Source of the DNA: Caldifarciminota bacterium
GTDB lineage: Bacteria > Hydrothermota > Hydrothermia > S141-80
Assembly: GCA_027053375.1 (NCBI GenBank)
Contig: JALUJC010000305.1
Span: 1 to 20,833, forward strand
Length of the DNA: 20,833 bases
Reading direction: 5' to 3'
Shown in pieces: positions 7,321-15,977 of this stretch; the first letter of the stretch is position 1; each line of letters starts with the position of its first letter. The notes below the pieces were generated by a model. That model saw only the letters and a list, made by a program, of their open reading frames with translations. It was not told the DNA's origin and made no database searches. The translations under genes were made by a program, and so were the position numbers.

Positions 7321-8298
7321 ATGCGTGCACTCGTACACCGTGCCCCCCGGGACTGGGTTCTCCAGGATCTGACGATCCCTGACCCCAGAGAAGATGAAGT
7401 ACTTCTGCAGGTGGAAGCGGCAGGCTTCTGCCCCTCAGACTGGAAGATCTATCTGGGCTACAAGCCCGTGCCTTCTGGCACCATCCCGGGACATGAGATT
7501 GCTGCGCGTGTGCTCTATGATCCTGACGAAAGGCTGGATCCGGGCGAGCCGGTGGTGGTCTATCCCATTATTCCCTGCGACACATGCCCCGCGTGCGAGG
7601 CCGGAATGACCCATCAGTGTGAACGAAAAATCAGCGTGGGCTACGATCGCCACGGTGGATTTGCAGAGAAGCTCGTTCTTCCCGGGAAGGTGCTGTTTCG
7701 AACCACAGAAGAGGACCCCGAACGACGCCTTCTGGTGGAACCGCTCGCCACGGTGGTGTGGGGACTCACCCGGGCGCGCGTGCGTGAGGCTCACCGTATC
7801 CTGATCCTGGGGCTGGGGCCCATGGGCCTGCTGCACAGCCTCGCACTGAAAGAAATCTGGGAGAAAACCCATGTGTGGGGCTGGGATCCTCACGAACAGC
7901 GCCGGGCTTTCGCTCAGCGTTTTTCCGGGCTCACCCCGGAACTTCCCCAACGGGTGGACCTGGCCATTCTTGCCACAGGTAGCACCGACGCACTCCAGCT
8001 GGCCATGGAGAGACTGGAACCCGGCGGTACGCTTCTCCTTTACGCGAGTTATTATCGTGAAACGCCTCACCTGGACGCCAACGAGATCCATTACCGGGAA
8101 CTGCAGGTTGTGGGAACCCATTCCGTGCCGCTGTCCGTCTTTCTGGAAGTTCGCACGTTGATGGAAGATGGCCTGGATCCCACACCGATCATCACCCATC
8201 GCTATCCCCTGGAGGGATATACTGAACTCCTTGCACGCTATGCGCAGCGAGAGGGATTAAAATTCATTTTCCGGATGGATGCGTCCACTCAGCGATAA
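7321..8298 (+). CDS. Zinc-dependent alcohol dehydrogenase (medium-chain dehydrogenase/reductase)
   Basis: The 325-residue protein belongs to the MDR superfamily. The N-terminal catalytic domain has Cys37 in GFCPSD (usual GxCGSD) and His58-Glu59 in PGHE as catalytic-zinc residues. A structural-zinc loop with Cys86, 89, 92 and 100 (CDTCPACEAGMTHQC) follows. The Rossmann domain has ILGLGPMG. This pattern fits threonine/sorbitol/alcohol dehydrogenase-type enzymes using NAD(P); the substrate cannot be told. It is slightly short for the family (usually ~340-350). The start ATG is 3 bases after hprK stop, so it is likely the last gene of the run. Its stop overlaps the end of the convergent lptF-like gene by 10 bases. 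Confidence 0.88.
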   Translation: MRALVHRAPRDWVLQDLTIPDPREDEVLLQVEAAGFCPSDWKIYLGYKPVPSGTIPGHEIAARVLYDPDERLDPGEPVVVYPIIPCDTCPACEAGMTHQCERKISVGYDRHGGFAEKLVLPGKVLFRTTEEDPERRLLVEPLATVVWGLTRARVREAHRILILGLGPMGLLHSLALKEIWEKTHVWGWDPHEQRRAFAQRFSGLTPELPQRVDLAILATGSTDALQLAMERLEPGGTLLLYASYYRETPHLDANEIHYRELQVVGTHSVPLSVFLEVRTLMEDGLDPTPIITHRYPLEGYTELLARYAQREGLKFIFRMDASTQR

Positions 8299-9422
8299 CG
8301 CCAGAGCATCCAGGTCCCCAGAGCGTAAAACAGCATATTCGGACCCCACATCCCGAGCCAGGCGGGGATCATCATTCGATCACCCAGCTCTTCTCCTGCA
8401 ATAATCATTAAATAGTACAGCACATACACAAAAAAGGAAACCCCAAAGGCGGTACCAAATCCTCCCCGACGTGTGCGTACGGCCAGCGGGATTCCGAGCA
8501 ACACAAACACCGGCGCAGCAAAGGCAAAGGCGAACTTTTTGTGGATTTCCACCCAGAGCTGTGCAATGCGCCGCATGGAGGCCCGCTGGATCTCTGGATC
8601 TCGGGTCAGGTTCGCTCTTCTCTGTTGCTCCTGAATCTCTTTCCACATCATACCGGTGGTCATCTCCCGATCGGAACGGTAACTTCGCTGGCGCTGGATC
8701 AGTCGGGTGTCCATGGGGATTTCCACACGATACCGGCGAAAGGCCACCTCCCTGAGGCGGTCCGGTTCCCGTAGAGAAGCCTCATAGATCTTCCCGTCCT
8801 CCAGATCCAGAATCAACATTTTGTCCGGGATGCTGGAAAAGGTTCCTTTCCGTGCTCGGACCAGGCGCACTTCACCCGTCGGGAGCCGTTCCTGAATTAC
8901 AATTCCCCGAACCCTCTGGGTACGTTCTTCCAGCGTATCCACATAAATGTTGAAATTACGCAACCGTACAAACGTTCCAGCCTTCAGGGTGGACGCAGGC
9001 TTCTTCTGCTGAATATCCAGCAGAAGGTTCTTCAGACGGTGGTTGGCTTCGGGAAGGATCTGATCGTTGAAATAGGCCATCCCGATGGCAAGCAACAGGG
9101 CTGCCAGGAGCGGACTCTGTGCGACCCGATCCAGACGGATCCCTGCCGCACGCAGGGCAAGAATCTCATGATCCTGGGCCATCCGTCCAAAGACCAGCAG
9201 CACTGCACCCAGCACAGCCATGGGCACGGTCATGGTGAGGATAAAGGGCAGCGAGAGTCCCAGGACCTTCAGCATGACAGCGAAAGACACCCCCTTCTTC
9301 AGAACCAGACCGAGAAGGTCAATCAACTGATCCAGCAACACGATGAGCGTCAGGGTAAAAAGACTTCCCAGGAATGGAGCCAGATGCTGATGCACCAGAT
9401 ACCGATCCAATCGCGTTACCAT
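8289..9422 (-). CDS. LptF/LptG-family lipopolysaccharide export permease
   Basis: The 377-residue membrane protein has the YjgP/YjgQ layout: three N-terminal membrane helices (about 14-36, 50-75, 93-115), a periplasmic beta-rich domain (~120-260), then three C-terminal helices (from ~280). Family stretches include DHEILALRAAGI after the second helix and the C-terminal KFAFAFAAPVFVLLGIPLAV. LptF and LptG form the transmembrane part of the LptB2FG ABC exporter that extracts lipopolysaccharide from the inner membrane, so its presence argues for an outer membrane. Only one such gene is here and I cannot say whether it is F or G. ATG at 9422 is chosen over an in-frame TTG at 9446, which has no ribosome site; GGGGGT precedes the ATG. 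Confidence 0.9.
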   Translation of the reverse strand: MVTRLDRYLVHQHLAPFLGSLFTLTLIVLLDQLIDLLGLVLKKGVSFAVMLKVLGLSLPFILTMTVPMAVLGAVLLVFGRMAQDHEILALRAAGIRLDRVAQSPLLAALLLAIGMAYFNDQILPEANHRLKNLLLDIQQKKPASTLKAGTFVRLRNFNIYVDTLEERTQRVRGIVIQERLPTGEVRLVRARKGTFSSIPDKMLILDLEDGKIYEASLREPDRLREVAFRRYRVEIPMDTRLIQRQRSYRSDREMTTGMMWKEIQEQQRRANLTRDPEIQRASMRRIAQLWVEIHKKFAFAFAAPVFVLLGIPLAVRTRRGGFGTAFGVSFFVYVLYYLMIIAGEELGDRMMIPAWLGMWGPNMLFYALGTWMLWRYR

Positions 9423-9530
9423 GGGTACACCCCCGGACGATCGCAACAGGCCATGACCCCTATGTGTCGGGTGAACAGGGAGAATTCGGATTCCTTCACG
9501 GTGGGATGCGGGATGTTTTGCATAGGGTCC

Positions 9531-9560
9531 AATTTACGGGGATGAACACCGAACCGTCAA
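9531..9560 (-). promoter_or_regulatory. Weak candidate promoter for the lptF/G gene
   Basis: On the minus strand TTGACG (9560-9555) is followed by an 18-base spacer and TAAATT (9536-9531). It would yield a leader of about 100 bases. The -35 is good and the -10 is weak, so this is tentative. The 231-base gap between lptF/G and dnaA holds this element and the dnaA promoter and nothing else I can identify. Confidence 0.3.
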
Positions 9561-9600
9561 TAGGCAAAAAAATGCTGCAATGATGGGGATTTTTTGACCC

Positions 9601-9629
9601 TTGACACCCCTGTGGAGGGTGCGTACAAT
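9601..9629 (+). promoter_or_regulatory. Sigma-70 type promoter of dnaA
   Basis: TTGACA (9601-9606), a 17-base spacer and TACAAT (9624-9629) form a near-consensus promoter. The predicted start near 9636 leaves a leader of only about 18 bases, containing the strong ribosome site AAAGGAGGGG at 9641-9650 and then the ATG at 9654. I see no convincing cluster of TTATCCACA-type DnaA boxes around it. Confidence 0.85.
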
Positions 9630-9653
9630 CTCACCCGCCGAAAGGAGGGGAAC

Positions 9654-10937
9654 ATGCACGCGACCCATCCGAAGCAACACGATCCTGCCTCTCTGTGGAG
9701 CGCACTTCGTACCCATCTGGGAAAGGTTCTGGAACCTGGCTCCTTTCAGGTCTGGATCCGGCCCATCCAACCCGGTATCCTTGAGGATGGCCGGCTGGTT
9801 CTGCATGTTCCTGATGAGACCTTTGCCCGAACAGTGAAGGAGCAGTTCCGAACCATCATGGAGGAAATCCTCCACGAAATTACAGGATTCCCTCTCCAGG
9901 TGGTGTTCCAGGTGGGTGCGCCAGATGCCAACCCTTCGTCCACAAGCGAAGCCCTGGTTAAGCTTCTCTCCACCCAGCAAAACCGATGGATCTTTGATCT
10001 TTACCACCGACTTCTGGAGCGGAACGGCAAACCGCTGTACAACCCCATCGTGATTTACGGTCCTTCAGGGACGGGAAAAAGCACCCTCACGCGGGCGTTT
10101 CTTCATGATATCTCCCGTCGGGGGATCCGGGTTCGGATGTGGACAGGGGATCGCTTCCTCCAGGAGGTCCTGGGTGCACTCAAATCCAAACGTCTTCCTG
10201 CATTCCGTCAGGAACTGCGCACGTTTCAGGTCTTTTTCCTGGATGGTGTAGACATTCTTGTGGAAAAACCAGTGTTTCAGGCAGAGTTTCTCTCTCTCCT
10301 TGAAGAAACCCTGGCCACCCGTCAGTGGATCATCTCTTCCCAGCAGCCTCCCCAGCGACTCCGGCTTCGCCCCGATCTTCTCTCTCGCCTGCAGGGGGGG
10401 TTGATTCTTCCTCTGGAACCGCCCGATTTTCGGAGTGCCCGCGATTTTGTTAAATATCTCTCCCAGCGGAAGGGGCTGCCGCTCTCCGATCCCCTTGCTT
10501 CCTTTATCGCACGTCACGTCCCCCCGGATTACCGTGCTCTCACGGGGGTGGTCAATCAGCTCACGCTGTGGGTTCGATTTCACGGGGCATTCCCCTCGGA
10601 AGCAGAACTGCATCGTTTGCTCAAAGAACAGTTTGGAGGCACCATGGATGTAATGGATGTACTCAACATCGTGTGTGAGACCTTCGGCGTCTCTCTCAAA
10701 GCCATCCGGGGACGAAGCCGGCGACTCCAGATTCAGACCGCCCGGCAGGTGGCCATGTACCTCCTCCACCATGAGCTCCACATGACGCTGCGGGAAGTGG
10801 GGAAACTGGTGGGAGACCGTCACCACACCACCGTGCTCAGCAACATACGGACGCTGGAAAGGCGCATGCGCCGGGATCCTGCCCTGAACCGGACCGTGCA
10901 CCAGCTCCGGGATCGCGTTCGTCCGGCGTCTACCTGA
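9654..10937 (+). CDS. dnaA: Chromosomal replication initiator DnaA, divergent
   Basis: The 427-residue protein has the DnaA domain order. An N-terminal domain (1-85, [20 protein letters not shown]) and a short linker are followed by an AAA+ module (~105-300) with Walker A GPSGTGKS (136-143), Walker [10 protein letters not shown], arginine-finger SRLQGG and sensor-2 DYRALTG. A C-terminal DNA-binding domain carries [13 protein letters not shown] and GDRHHTTV. Two key motifs are altered: the usual DD of Walker B is Asp197-Gly198, and the box-recognition signature GGRDHTTV reads GDRHHTTV (387-394). It could be the organism's only DnaA or a diverged paralogue. The ATG at 9654 is fixed by a strong ribosome site. 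The stop overlaps the convergent trmD end by 8 bases. Confidence 0.88.
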   Translation: MHATHPKQHDPASLWSALRTHLGKVLEPGSFQVWIRPIQPGILEDGRLVLHVPDETFARTVKEQFRTIMEEILHEITGFPLQVVFQVGAPDANPSSTSEALVKLLSTQQNRWIFDLYHRLLERNGKPLYNPIVIYGPSGTGKSTLTRAFLHDISRRGIRVRMWTGDRFLQEVLGALKSKRLPAFRQELRTFQVFFLDGVDILVEKPVFQAEFLSLLEETLATRQWIISSQQPPQRLRLRPDLLSRLQGGLILPLEPPDFRSARDFVKYLSQRKGLPLSDPLASFIARHVPPDYRALTGVVNQLTLWVRFHGAFPSEAELHRLLKEQFGGTMDVMDVLNIVCETFGVSLKAIRGRSRRLQIQTARQVAMYLLHHELHMTLREVGKLVGDRHHTTVLSNIRTLERRMRRDPALNRTVHQLRDRVRPAST

Positions 10938-11655
10938 GCCCTTCCTCCCGGAGGAGTTCGTCAAGAAGCTGCCGATCCTCACGGGAAAGAGGGATCTTTC
11001 GCAACAGTTCCGGGCGTCGGAGCAGGGTTTTGCGAAGCGCTTCCTTTCGCCGCCAGCGTGCAATGGCGGCATGGTTTCCACTCCGCAGGATCTCAGGAAC
11101 ACGCATCCCTTCAAACTCAAGGGGTCGCGTGTATTCTGGGGGCCCCAGAATGCCCCACTGGAAAGAATCGGTTTCTGAAGAAGCCTGATCTCCCAGTGCA
11201 CCGGGAAGAAGGCGGGCCACCGCATCCACAAGAACCAGTGCTGCAGGCTCGCCGCCGGAGAGCACATAATCCCCGATCGAAATCTCCAGGTGAACATACC
11301 GCTGAATCACCCGCTCATCCAGTCCCTTGTAACGCCCGGCAAGAAGAATCAGATGAGGTTTTCTGGCCAGCATCTCCACCCGGGTCTGGCACAACGGAAC
11401 GCCCTGGGCGGAGAGATAGACCACCCACCCTTCAGGAAGCGCCTGCAACGCCCGCGCCACCGGTTCTGGACGCAACACCATCCCCGCCCCTCCCCCATAG
11501 GGGAGATCGTCCACCTGCTTGGGGTGGTCTGCAAAATGGGCAAGGTTGTGCACGTACAGTTCCAGACTACCCGCTTCCATGGCCGCCCGTACAGGCCCCA
11601 TCCGGATCATCGGCGCGAAATATTCGGGGAACAGGGTCAGAATATCAATGCGCAT
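10930..11655 (-). CDS. trmD: tRNA (guanine-N1)-methyltransferase TrmD
   Basis: The 241-residue SPOUT methyltransferase methylates G37 of tRNAs with a G at position 36, which prevents +1 frameshifting. It begins [13 protein letters not shown] and carries [27 protein letters not shown] and the SAM-binding knot motif [15 protein letters not shown], all hallmarks of TrmD. The usual neighbours (rimM, rplS, rpsP) are absent; instead it follows rlmN with an 11-base overlap, giving a two-gene unit of RNA methyltransferases. I use the ATG at 11655 because the family N-terminus starts there; an upstream in-frame extension to 11706 lies wholly in rlmN. The ribosome site is weak (GGGGGAT), consistent with coupling to rlmN. 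Confidence 0.95.
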   Translation of the reverse strand: MRIDILTLFPEYFAPMIRMGPVRAAMEAGSLELYVHNLAHFADHPKQVDDLPYGGGAGMVLRPEPVARALQALPEGWVVYLSAQGVPLCQTRVEMLARKPHLILLAGRYKGLDERVIQRYVHLEISIGDYVLSGGEPAALVLVDAVARLLPGALGDQASSETDSFQWGILGPPEYTRPLEFEGMRVPEILRSGNHAAIARWRRKEALRKTLLRRPELLRKIPLSREDRQLLDELLREEGLR

Positions 11656-12694
11656 CGGATCCCCCGGGTCGTTGCAACGCCAGCTGTCCACAGGCACCAA
11701 ACACATCCCGACCGCGGGGCACGCGGTAGGTCACCGGATGGGGCAGAACCTTCCGCAGGCGTTCCACAAAGGCCAGGGTTTCCGACGCTTCGGGAGCCCG
11801 AAAAGGCAACCCGGGAGAAGGATTGAAGGGAATCACATTGACCTTGCTCGGAAGTTTCCTGACCAGGCGCCTCAGGGCTTCCACATCTTCCCGCCGATCG
11901 TTGAATCCCGGAAGATGAAGGTATTCCAGGGTGACCCACCGGCGGTGGGCCTTGTAGTAAGTCCAGAAGGCTTCCAGCAATTCGGGAAGAGGATAGGTTC
12001 TGGCCAGGGGAATCAGTTTCTCCCGCTTTTCCTGGATCGCTGCATGTAGAGACCATGCCAGACGAAACTGTTTGTTGAGGGAAGCAAAAGCCCGAACACG
12101 GTCTGGAATTCCCACCGTGGACAGGGTGATGCGCCGGGCCCCCAGCGCCAGACCCAGATCCCGATTCATCATGATCATGGCGGTACGAACCGCCTCCCAG
12201 TTCAGGAGGGGCTCGCCCATCCCCATCAGGACCACATTGGTGGCTCGCTCTTTCATGTACAGCGAGGCCTGAAGCACCTGATCCACAATCTCATGGGCAG
12301 GGAGGTTGGCCCTGAACCCCAGGAGGCCCGTGGCGCAGAAGCGGCATTTCAACGCGCACCCGACCTGACTGGAGACACACACTGTGCGGCGATGACCATC
12401 AGGAATCCACACCGTCTCAACCTCGTGCCCGGATGCGGTCCGAAACAGAAATTTGACCGTCCCGTCCCGGCTGTGAAGGGCCTCAATAAGCGCGAGCGAA
12501 GAAACATGGTACCCCTCCTGGATCAACCGCTCCCGGAAATGGCGCGGAAGATCGGTAAACCGGGAAATGTCGGTTTCTCCACGTTTCCAGATCCAGCGAA
12601 AGATCTGCTGCGCCCGATACGCCGGTTCTCCCCAGGAGGACACACGCGCCTCCAGCTCGGGCAGGTCCAGGGCCTTCAGATTTTTCTCCTTCAT
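11645..12694 (-). CDS. rlmN: Dual-specificity RNA methyltransferase RlmN (radical SAM)
   Basis: The 349-residue enzyme methylates C2 of A2503 in 23S rRNA and of A37 in some tRNAs. The radical SAM cluster motif is C113-x3-C117-x2-C120 (CALKCRFC). Cys106, seven residues before the cluster, and Cys335 in FGACGQLA correspond to the two other functional cysteines of the family (methyl carrier and partner). GMGEPLLN is the usual SAM-contact motif. Length is normal. The ATG at 12694 has no ribosome site, and a TATACT -10-like hexamer ends 10 bases upstream, so the mRNA may be leaderless or nearly so. It overlaps trmD by 11 bases; both modify RNA for decoding accuracy. Confidence 0.95.
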   Translation of the reverse strand: MKEKNLKALDLPELEARVSSWGEPAYRAQQIFRWIWKRGETDISRFTDLPRHFRERLIQEGYHVSSLALIEALHSRDGTVKFLFRTASGHEVETVWIPDGHRRTVCVSSQVGCALKCRFCATGLLGFRANLPAHEIVDQVLQASLYMKERATNVVLMGMGEPLLNWEAVRTAMIMMNRDLGLALGARRITLSTVGIPDRVRAFASLNKQFRLAWSLHAAIQEKREKLIPLARTYPLPELLEAFWTYYKAHRRWVTLEYLHLPGFNDRREDVEALRRLVRKLPSKVNVIPFNPSPGLPFRAPEASETLAFVERLRKVLPHPVTYRVPRGRDVFGACGQLALQRPGGSDAH

Positions 12695-12704
12695 GGCAAC
12701 GGGA

Positions 12705-12710
12705 AGTATA
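12705..12710 (-). promoter_or_regulatory. Possible -10 element for rlmN
   Basis: The hexamer TATACT (12710-12705) lies 10 bases upstream of the rlmN ATG. No good -35 is visible at 16-18 bases (CATGGT at 17). Some promoter is needed here because the intrinsic terminator at 12735-12766 ends the upstream transcript. Confidence 0.35.
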
Positions 12711-12734
12711 CAGGAAATGCTTCGAACACCATGA

Positions 12735-12766
12735 AAAACGCGGGGCGGCCCTCCGGGCCGCCCCGC
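12735..12766 (-). terminator. Rho-independent terminator after the secreted-protein gene
   Basis: The 12-bp perfect inverted repeat GCGGGGCGGCCC / GGGCCGCCCCGC with a 3-base loop is followed on the minus strand by GTTTTT (12740-12735). It lies 25 bases past the stop of the gene at 12791-14410 and separates it from rlmN. The run of T is on the minus-strand side only, so it acts in that direction. Confidence 0.9.
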
Positions 12767-12790
12767 CAGATCAGATCACTGTATGTTTCG

Positions 12791-14410
12791 TCAGCGAATC
12801 ACCATTATCCGTTGCGAAACGGTGCCTCCTGCATGCTCCACACGGAGGAAATAGACCCCCGCACGTCCCGGGGCATTTGCCTGGAGGCTCCCCGTGGTGC
12901 GTCCTTCAAAGAGAACGTCCCGCTGACGGCCCATTGCGTCCAGCAAAAGGACACGTACCCGTCCCTCAAAGGGAAGGTTCAGGGAAATATGGGATCCAGC
13001 ACGCACCACCCCACGGCGCAGGATCGCGTGATGTCCCGGCTTCGGCTGTACAGGCTCCATCACATCCGTCCAGCTGGAGGCCATAAAAATGGCTCGGGAG
13101 CCCTGTCCATCATCCACCGCCAGGAACCCATAGACACCACTCCCCATGGCCACCAGTGCATGATCTCTGGTAAACTGGTAATCATAGGGAAACGTCCACG
13201 TCGCGCTCCAGCTGGGCGTCCCAACGGGTCGGGTGCGATAGACGATAGAATCCGGCTCCACACCCCCAAAGTAAATCCAGGAAACCGCAAAGGTTCCATT
13301 GTCCTCAATCACACGCGGTGAACGCTGACTGTGGGTGAAATCCGTGCTGACCGTACCGGACAGAAAGCTGGTGGTGTCTCCGTAAGAAATCCGGTAACGA
13401 AGGACACGTGCGTTGTTTGTGGTGTCGTAGGTATCAAAAACCACAAGCACCGTATCCGCACGGGCAGCCACCGATGTCTCAAGAATGTTGTTGATCACAC
13501 TCCCGGTATAGTGGGTTCCCCCGTAACCTGAGCCTGTACGCCAGCGAATGAACAGCGTGTCGCCCGTGGCATCGGTGTAGGCAAACAGAACCGGTCCAAT
13601 CTGACCACTCACAAAGGTGCCGGAAAGCCCATGATCCGCATTGGTGACCCCGGTGGAAATGGTGTTAAAGGAAGGCGCGGAAAGGGAGGAATAGAGATAC
13701 TCCACCTGTCCACTGCTGTGGAGGTAAAGGAAATATCCCACCGTACCGGTTCCGCTGGCAAAGGCTTCATGTTCCTTCAGCGTGTCTGGCGCTGTGAGCA
13801 CCGCCACATTCCCAAAGTTGCTGTCATAAGCCCCATTGCTGAAATCATAGCGGCGCATCCTGGAAAAATCTGTTCCAAAAATGTCCACCACATAGGCATA
13901 GGAAACACCGGACGGTGCAGCCTGGAATGCCTGAATTTTGTAAGGGAGTGAACCCGACCAGTCCTGGGTCTCCATCCAGGTATTGCCCCCATCCGTGGAC
14001 AGAAGGGTAAGCACATGATAGGATGAGGTATTTGCATTGGTATCCGCCGCAAGAAAGGCAATCAGTGCGCCCGTCGCCGGGTCCCTCACCAGCTCCACCT
14101 GACGCACATTCAGGCTGTCAGATACAGGAACAGGCCCACCATTGATATTCACACGCGGGACGGGTCTGGGCGTCCGGTAACCCAGACCGTACTCCTCCAG
14201 CGTGATGCCACGGGCATCCATTTCTTTGAGAAGTTCCTGCACCTTCACAGGATCGCCCTGATTCCATGCCTCTTCCAGTGCACGATACATCGGATGTTCC
14301 CCGGGAACGGTCAGCCGGGTCTCCGCAATCTCGGGAATCCGGTCCCACAGACCTGCTGTACCGGGGGTCGCAGCGATCACCGCTGCCAGCCATAGACTTG
14401 AAAGAAACAT
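12791..14410 (-). CDS. Secreted beta-propeller-like protein with C-terminal sorting domain
   Basis: The 539-residue product starts with a short hydrophobic signal (MFLSSLWLAAVIAATPGTAG). A helical segment follows (about 25-70), then a long beta-rich region full of Thr, Ser, Gly and aromatic residues. Around residue 135 STDGGNTW matches the Asp-box of BNR/sialidase-type propellers. The last ~75 residues (HISLNLPFEGRVRVLLLDAMGRQ... ending GVYFLRVEHAGGTVSQRIMVIR) have the pattern of type-A C-terminal domains used by the type IX secretion system or similar anchors. I do not recognise an enzyme active site, so no function is assigned. The gene stands alone between a promoter inside the end of the DASS gene and a strong terminator; the ATG follows AGGAGG. 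Confidence 0.8.
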   Translation of the reverse strand: MFLSSLWLAAVIAATPGTAGLWDRIPEIAETRLTVPGEHPMYRALEEAWNQGDPVKVQELLKEMDARGITLEEYGLGYRTPRPVPRVNINGGPVPVSDSLNVRQVELVRDPATGALIAFLAADTNANTSSYHVLTLLSTDGGNTWMETQDWSGSLPYKIQAFQAAPSGVSYAYVVDIFGTDFSRMRRYDFSNGAYDSNFGNVAVLTAPDTLKEHEAFASGTGTVGYFLYLHSSGQVEYLYSSLSAPSFNTISTGVTNADHGLSGTFVSGQIGPVLFAYTDATGDTLFIRWRTGSGYGGTHYTGSVINNILETSVAARADTVLVVFDTYDTTNNARVLRYRISYGDTTSFLSGTVSTDFTHSQRSPRVIEDNGTFAVSWIYFGGVEPDSIVYRTRPVGTPSWSATWTFPYDYQFTRDHALVAMGSGVYGFLAVDDGQGSRAIFMASSWTDVMEPVQPKPGHHAILRRGVVRAGSHISLNLPFEGRVRVLLLDAMGRQRDVLFEGRTTGSLQANAPGRAGVYFLRVEHAGGTVSQRIMVIR

Positions 14411-14450
14411 ACAGACCTCCTATTCATCAGGCGGGCCGTAGACGCACATA

Positions 14451-14478
14451 GGAGATGGAGACGTTGGAAACCACCTCC
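14451..14478 (-). other. Leader hairpin before the secreted-protein gene
   Basis: In the minus-strand RNA, GGAGGUGG pairs with CCAUCUCC (8 bp, one G-U) around a 12-base loop. On the plus strand the same arms have an A-C mismatch, so the structure favours the minus transcript. There is no following T run, so it is not an intrinsic terminator. Role unknown. Confidence 0.35.
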
Positions 14479-14512
14479 TTGAACATCCACCCATACCCGC
14501 GGTGTCTATGAA

Positions 14513-14541
14513 AGTGTACAGGATACAGAATTGTTCTTCAA
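14513..14541 (-). promoter_or_regulatory. Candidate promoter of the secreted-protein gene
   Basis: On the minus strand TTGAAG (14541-14536) is followed by a 17-base spacer and TACACT (14518-14513). The -35 overlaps the stop codon of the upstream DASS gene. The leader would be about 95 bases and contains a hairpin (14451-14478) and a 19-codon open frame (14427-14486). Confidence 0.45.
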
Positions 14542-15977
14542 CCAAGCGGGCGGAAAAACACAACAACCAGGGTGATCAGGAGCGACCCCGCGATGTTCAG
14601 AACCAGGCCTGTCCGGGCCATATCGGACACCCGCAACCTGCCACTTCCAAAGACGATGGCATTGGGGGGTGTGGCCACAGGGAGCATGAACGCAAAGGAT
14701 GCCGCCAGGGTGGCGGCGACCATCACAGGAAGGGGAGGCTGGTGAATGCCTTCCGCAACGGCTGCAAGAATCGGAAGCAGCACCGTCGCGGTGGCAGTGT
14801 TGGAGGTCAGCTCGGTAAGAAACGTGGTAAACAGGGCCACCATCAGGATCAACACAGGATAGGGAAGGGCACCCAGGCCATGAAGACGCGTCCCCATCCA
14901 CTGCGCAAGCCCGGATATCTGAAAGGCATGGGCAAGAGAAAAACCACCACCAAACAGCAGTACGATCCCCCAGGGGATCCGAACGGCTTCTTCCCAGGAA
15001 AGCAGGGGGTTCCCCTTCCGATCCGGCAGGAAAAACAGAAGGACGGCACCCAGGATGGCCACCGTGGCGTCGTGAACGGTCTTCTGAACCCCCAGCAGGT
15101 GAGCCCATCCCGGCAGGGTCCAGGATCCCAGCGTGAGATCTTTCCGGAAAACCCAGAGCACTGCCACAAAAACAAACACCGCAAGGACCTGTTTTTCCTC
15201 CATTCGCATTGCCCCCAGCCGGGACCATGCCTCCTGGATAATCGCGCGTTCCCGTTCGCTTTCCCGATTCTGTACGGGGAACAACCATCCCGTTAGAACC
15301 CACCACGTGAAGGGGAGAAAAAGGAGCACCACGGGGAGACCTGTGCGCAGCCAGGCCACAAAAGACAGATCCACGTTAAAAATCTCCCGCAGTTGCCCCG
15401 CCAGCACCAGGTTGGGAGGGGTCCCGATCAACGTTCCAACCCCTCCAATGGAAGCGGCATAAGCCACCCCCAGTAACAGCGCACGGGCAAAATTTTCGTC
15501 ATCCACCCCATGGAGAATACTCAGAACGATCGGAAGCATCATCATCGTGGTGGCCGTGTTGGAGATGAACATGGACAGAAAGGCGGTGGCGATCATCATG
15601 GAAAGCACAAGGGTCCGGGGCCGAAACCCCAGGAATCTCAGGAGGTTCAACGCAATCCTGCGGTGCAGGTTGTGCACCTCCATGGCCCGTGCGATAAAAA
15701 ACCCGCCGATGAAGAGAAAAATGTTGGGATTCGCATAGGGTAGCGAAGCCTCCCTTGCCTTCATGACTCCAAGCAGAGGAAACAACACCAGAGGAAAAAG
15801 GGACGTTACAGGAATCGGGAGCGCCTCTGTGATCCATAAATAGGCCATCAAAAAGCTGCTCGCCAGGACCGTCCGGGCAGGGGGCTGCAGATCCTTCACG
15901 GGTATTCCGAGAAGAAGTGCAAACCCAAGGAACGCGATCCCACCATGAACATACCGTCTGTTTATGCTTCTGAACAT
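14538..15977 (-). CDS. DASS/SLC13-family anion (dicarboxylate or sulfate) transporter
   Basis: The 479-residue membrane protein has about a dozen hydrophobic segments and two inverted-repeat halves. Each half carries the family's substrate/sodium motif: SNTATTMMMLPI in the first and SNTATATVLLPI in the second. These SNT motifs define divalent anion:sodium symporters (and a few exchangers) for succinate, malate, citrate or sulfate. The exact substrate is not predictable from what I see. ATG at 15977 follows AGGGAGG, and the first 16 bases overlap the end of the DUF1122-ThiE gene, so the two are probably co-transcribed, though a functional link to thiamine is not obvious. The distal end contains the promoter of the next gene. 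Confidence 0.92.
   Translation of the reverse strand: MFRSINRRYVHGGIAFLGFALLLGIPVKDLQPPARTVLASSFLMAYLWITEALPIPVTSLFPLVLFPLLGVMKAREASLPYANPNIFLFIGGFFIARAMEVHNLHRRIALNLLRFLGFRPRTLVLSMMIATAFLSMFISNTATTMMMLPIVLSILHGVDDENFARALLLGVAYAASIGGVGTLIGTPPNLVLAGQLREIFNVDLSFVAWLRTGLPVVLLFLPFTWWVLTGWLFPVQNRESERERAIIQEAWSRLGAMRMEEKQVLAVFVFVAVLWVFRKDLTLGSWTLPGWAHLLGVQKTVHDATVAILGAVLLFFLPDRKGNPLLSWEEAVRIPWGIVLLFGGGFSLAHAFQISGLAQWMGTRLHGLGALPYPVLILMVALFTTFLTELTSNTATATVLLPILAAVAEGIHQPPLPVMVAATLAASFAFMLPVATPPNAIVFGSGRLRVSDMARTGLVLNIAGSLLITLVVVFFRPLG

Noticed and set aside
9423..9653. Replication origin next to dnaA
   Set aside because: I found no cluster of TTATCCACA-like boxes and no clear AT-rich unwinding region; only a poor match (CTCCACA on the minus strand near 9612).
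14502..15296. Plus-strand 264-codon frame opposite the DASS transporter
   Set aside because: Composition is Gln/Gly/Arg/Lys-rich and antisense to clear membrane helices with SNT motifs.
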